From Rhododendron vialii (lineage: Eukaryota; Streptophyta; Magnoliopsida; Ericales; Ericaceae), in the NCBI RefSeq assembly GCF_030253575.1, contig NC_080568.1:35211501-35275500 (forward strand): a DNA stretch of 64,000 nucleotides, read 5' to 3'. Shown here one piece after another: positions 62,481 to 64,000 of the stretch. Both the position numbers and the translations under genes were made by a program. Position 1 is the stretch's first letter, and each line of letters begins with the position of its first letter. The notes beneath the pieces were generated by a model. It saw nothing but the letters and a program-made list of their open reading frames with translations, did no database searches and was not told the origin of the DNA.

Positions 62481-63144
62481 TCTCGGACAGGTAATTCAGG
62501 GATAATTCCGGCACCAGGTTTAGCAACGGCATTAGCTCCTTGGGCTGATGATTCTCCAAGGAATGAATGGCTAGGATAAGCTCTGTCATTGTCATCGTCA
62601 TAGTCATCATCAACATATCCCCATTCGAAATATCTCCTTTGTGGTGGCACTGTGTCAGTTAGTGAGTTAACTCCTTGTCGTTTTGTAGGGGGAGGTTTTG
62701 TAGGGGGTGGGCCTGGATGGGGTGATTTTGGCTGTTCCAGACCACCAGCAACTTCTAGCGGTTCTTGACGGTTGGTTTCAGAATTAACTTGTGGGTCTGG
62801 ATGGGGTGGTTCTAGATGTTGGACTTCCAAGTCCTGGGGGTTCCTAGCATGGCGTTGCACCCAAGCTTTCACTCTCGCTTCCAAAATACATCGACCATTT
62901 GCCCATTCTACATGACATTACAATAGTAAGCAAAAACAAAAAGCCAAATTGGAAAATAAATGCCAAGGAGGTGCATGAACTTACGCACATCATGAGTTGG
63001 TTTAACTTTTTTTAAAAGCATGTTCATTACATCCACCATGTTTTTCTGCTTTGCTGAAGTACGTCGTGACATGAATTTCGTCATATTAGGTACCGGTACT
63101 TGCTTAATCCGATCAGTAGCGACCCTGACCTGACCCTCGTACAA
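62327..63144 (-). CDS. Unrecognised two-exon reading frame in palindrome B
   Basis: Exon 1 (about 63144-62985; its true start is not known) reads DRIKQVPVPNMTKFMSRRTS and MVDVMNMLLKKVKPTHDV, then a donor C|GTAAGTTC. An acceptor at 62908 (ATGTAG|AATGGGC) keeps the frame, continuing WANGRCILEARVKAWVQRHA, then a Pro/Glu-rich part (EPPHPDPQ, PHPGPPPTK), an Asp-rich run and the repeated GNNLGDPESTL peptide. I do not recognise the family. It may be a host gene piece captured by the element. Expression is unknown. Confidence 0.4.
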
Positions 63145-64000
63145 TTTAAAAACAAAATACTAGTGAGAAAAAAGAAAGTCATACCTAGACTAAGCTTGAT
63201 GAGGTTGCTCTAGTATAGCATTCCTCGTTTGTGACCGAGTGACTACTCAAGACATCCTGCAATAACTAATATTTTGTTTTTAAATTGTACTAAGGTCAGG
63301 GTCGCTATTGATCGGATTAAGCATGTACCGGTACCTGATATTACGAAATTCATATCACGATGTACTTTAGCAGAGCAGAAAAACATGGTGGATGTAATGA
63401 ACATGTTTTTAAAAAAAGTTAAACCAACTCATGATGTGTGTAAGTTCATGCACCTCCTTGGCATTTATTTTCCAATTTGGCTTTTTGTTTTTGCTTACTA
63501 TTGTAATGTCATGTAGAATGGGCAAATGGTCGATGTATTTTGGAAGCGAGAGTGAGAGCTTGGGTGCAACGCCATGCTAGGAACCCCCAGGACTTGGAAG
63601 TCCAACATCTAGAACCACCCCATCCAGACCCACAAGTTAATTCTGAAACCAACCGTCAAGAACCGCTAGAAGTTGCTGGTGGTCTAGAACAGCCAAAATT
63701 ACCCCATCCAGGCCCACCCCCTACAAAATGACAAGGAGTTAACTCACTAACTGACACAGTGCCACCACGAAGGAGATATTTCGAATGGGGATATGTTGAT
63801 GACAATGACAGAGCTTATCCTAGCCATTCATTCCTTGGAGAATCATCAGCCCAAGGAGCTAATGCCGTTGCTAAACCTGGTGCCGGAATTATCCCTGAAT
63901 TACCTGTCCGAGAAGCTAATGCTAGTAATGAACATGGACCGGGTGACACTGAAATTAACGCTGCAGTTAATGTTGGAAATAACCTAGGTGACCCTGAATC
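62394..64000. mobile_element. Large palindromic (foldback) element B, right end outside the window
   Basis: Left arm at least 62394-63165 and right arm 63265-64000 are inverted repeats around a 99-bp spacer. The last bases of the window still pair with 62394, so the element continues. The core (about 62839-63585) is the same as in element A, but the outer arms carry other sequence: the Pro-rich reading frame and the tandem repeat. Arms differ by substitutions and indels. Confidence 0.8.

Noticed and set aside
60535-64000. Palindromes as a sequencing or assembly artefact
   Set aside because: Arms differ by many substitutions and indels, and the two palindromes share only the core. A hairpin-read artefact would give identical arms. 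A misassembly still deserves a read check.

Overview
The window is nuclear DNA of a flowering plant, most likely a eudicot. It is A+T-rich and its genes have many short exons with plant-type GT-AG introns. Foldback MITEs, LINE fragments, a TRIM and LTR fossils fill the gaps. The proteins I could rebuild by splicing resemble Arabidopsis proteins along their whole length. Exon borders were placed by hand from splice signals and reading phase; no alignment or transcript data were used.

Layout. 1-2.8 kb: a mitochondrial adrenodoxin-like ferredoxin gene on the minus strand, running off the left edge, then a tRNA-Ala(TGC). 3.1-7.6 kb: a 5'-truncated LINE with a clear target-site duplication, a Harbinger-like MITE, a nested foldback MITE and a dispersed repeat. 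7.9-27.4 kb: a J-domain protein gene, a complex I intermediate-associated protein 30 (CIA30) gene, a SAUR gene on the plus strand and a second SAUR of the SAUR76/77/78 type. 27.4-37 kb: repeats, a weak candidate spliced RNA, and a decayed ankyrin-type gene broken up by a MITE and an LTR fossil. 37.1-48.7 kb: an intact 16-exon SAC-domain phosphoinositide phosphatase gene. 48.7-59.6 kb: a partial segmental duplication, an LTR fossil, and a GDSL esterase/lipase gene that lacks its first exon and carries an in-frame stop. 59.6-64 kb: a TRIM, then two large palindromes with the same core but different outer arms, the second running off the right edge.

The J-protein, CIA30, SAUR and SAC genes belong together. 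From memory, Arabidopsis keeps different subsets of this set side by side at four loci (At1g17340-17350, At1g72416-72430, At3g14200-14205, At5g20820-20840). This window would then hold the set before it was split up by gene loss after genome duplication. The proteins act in separate places (J-domain co-chaperone, mitochondrial complex I assembly, auxin-responsive growth, phosphoinositide turnover at the vacuole), so this is conserved order rather than an operon-like unit. The most unusual structure is the pair of palindromes at 60.5-64 kb. They share a core of about 770 bp that carries an unrecognised two-exon reading frame.
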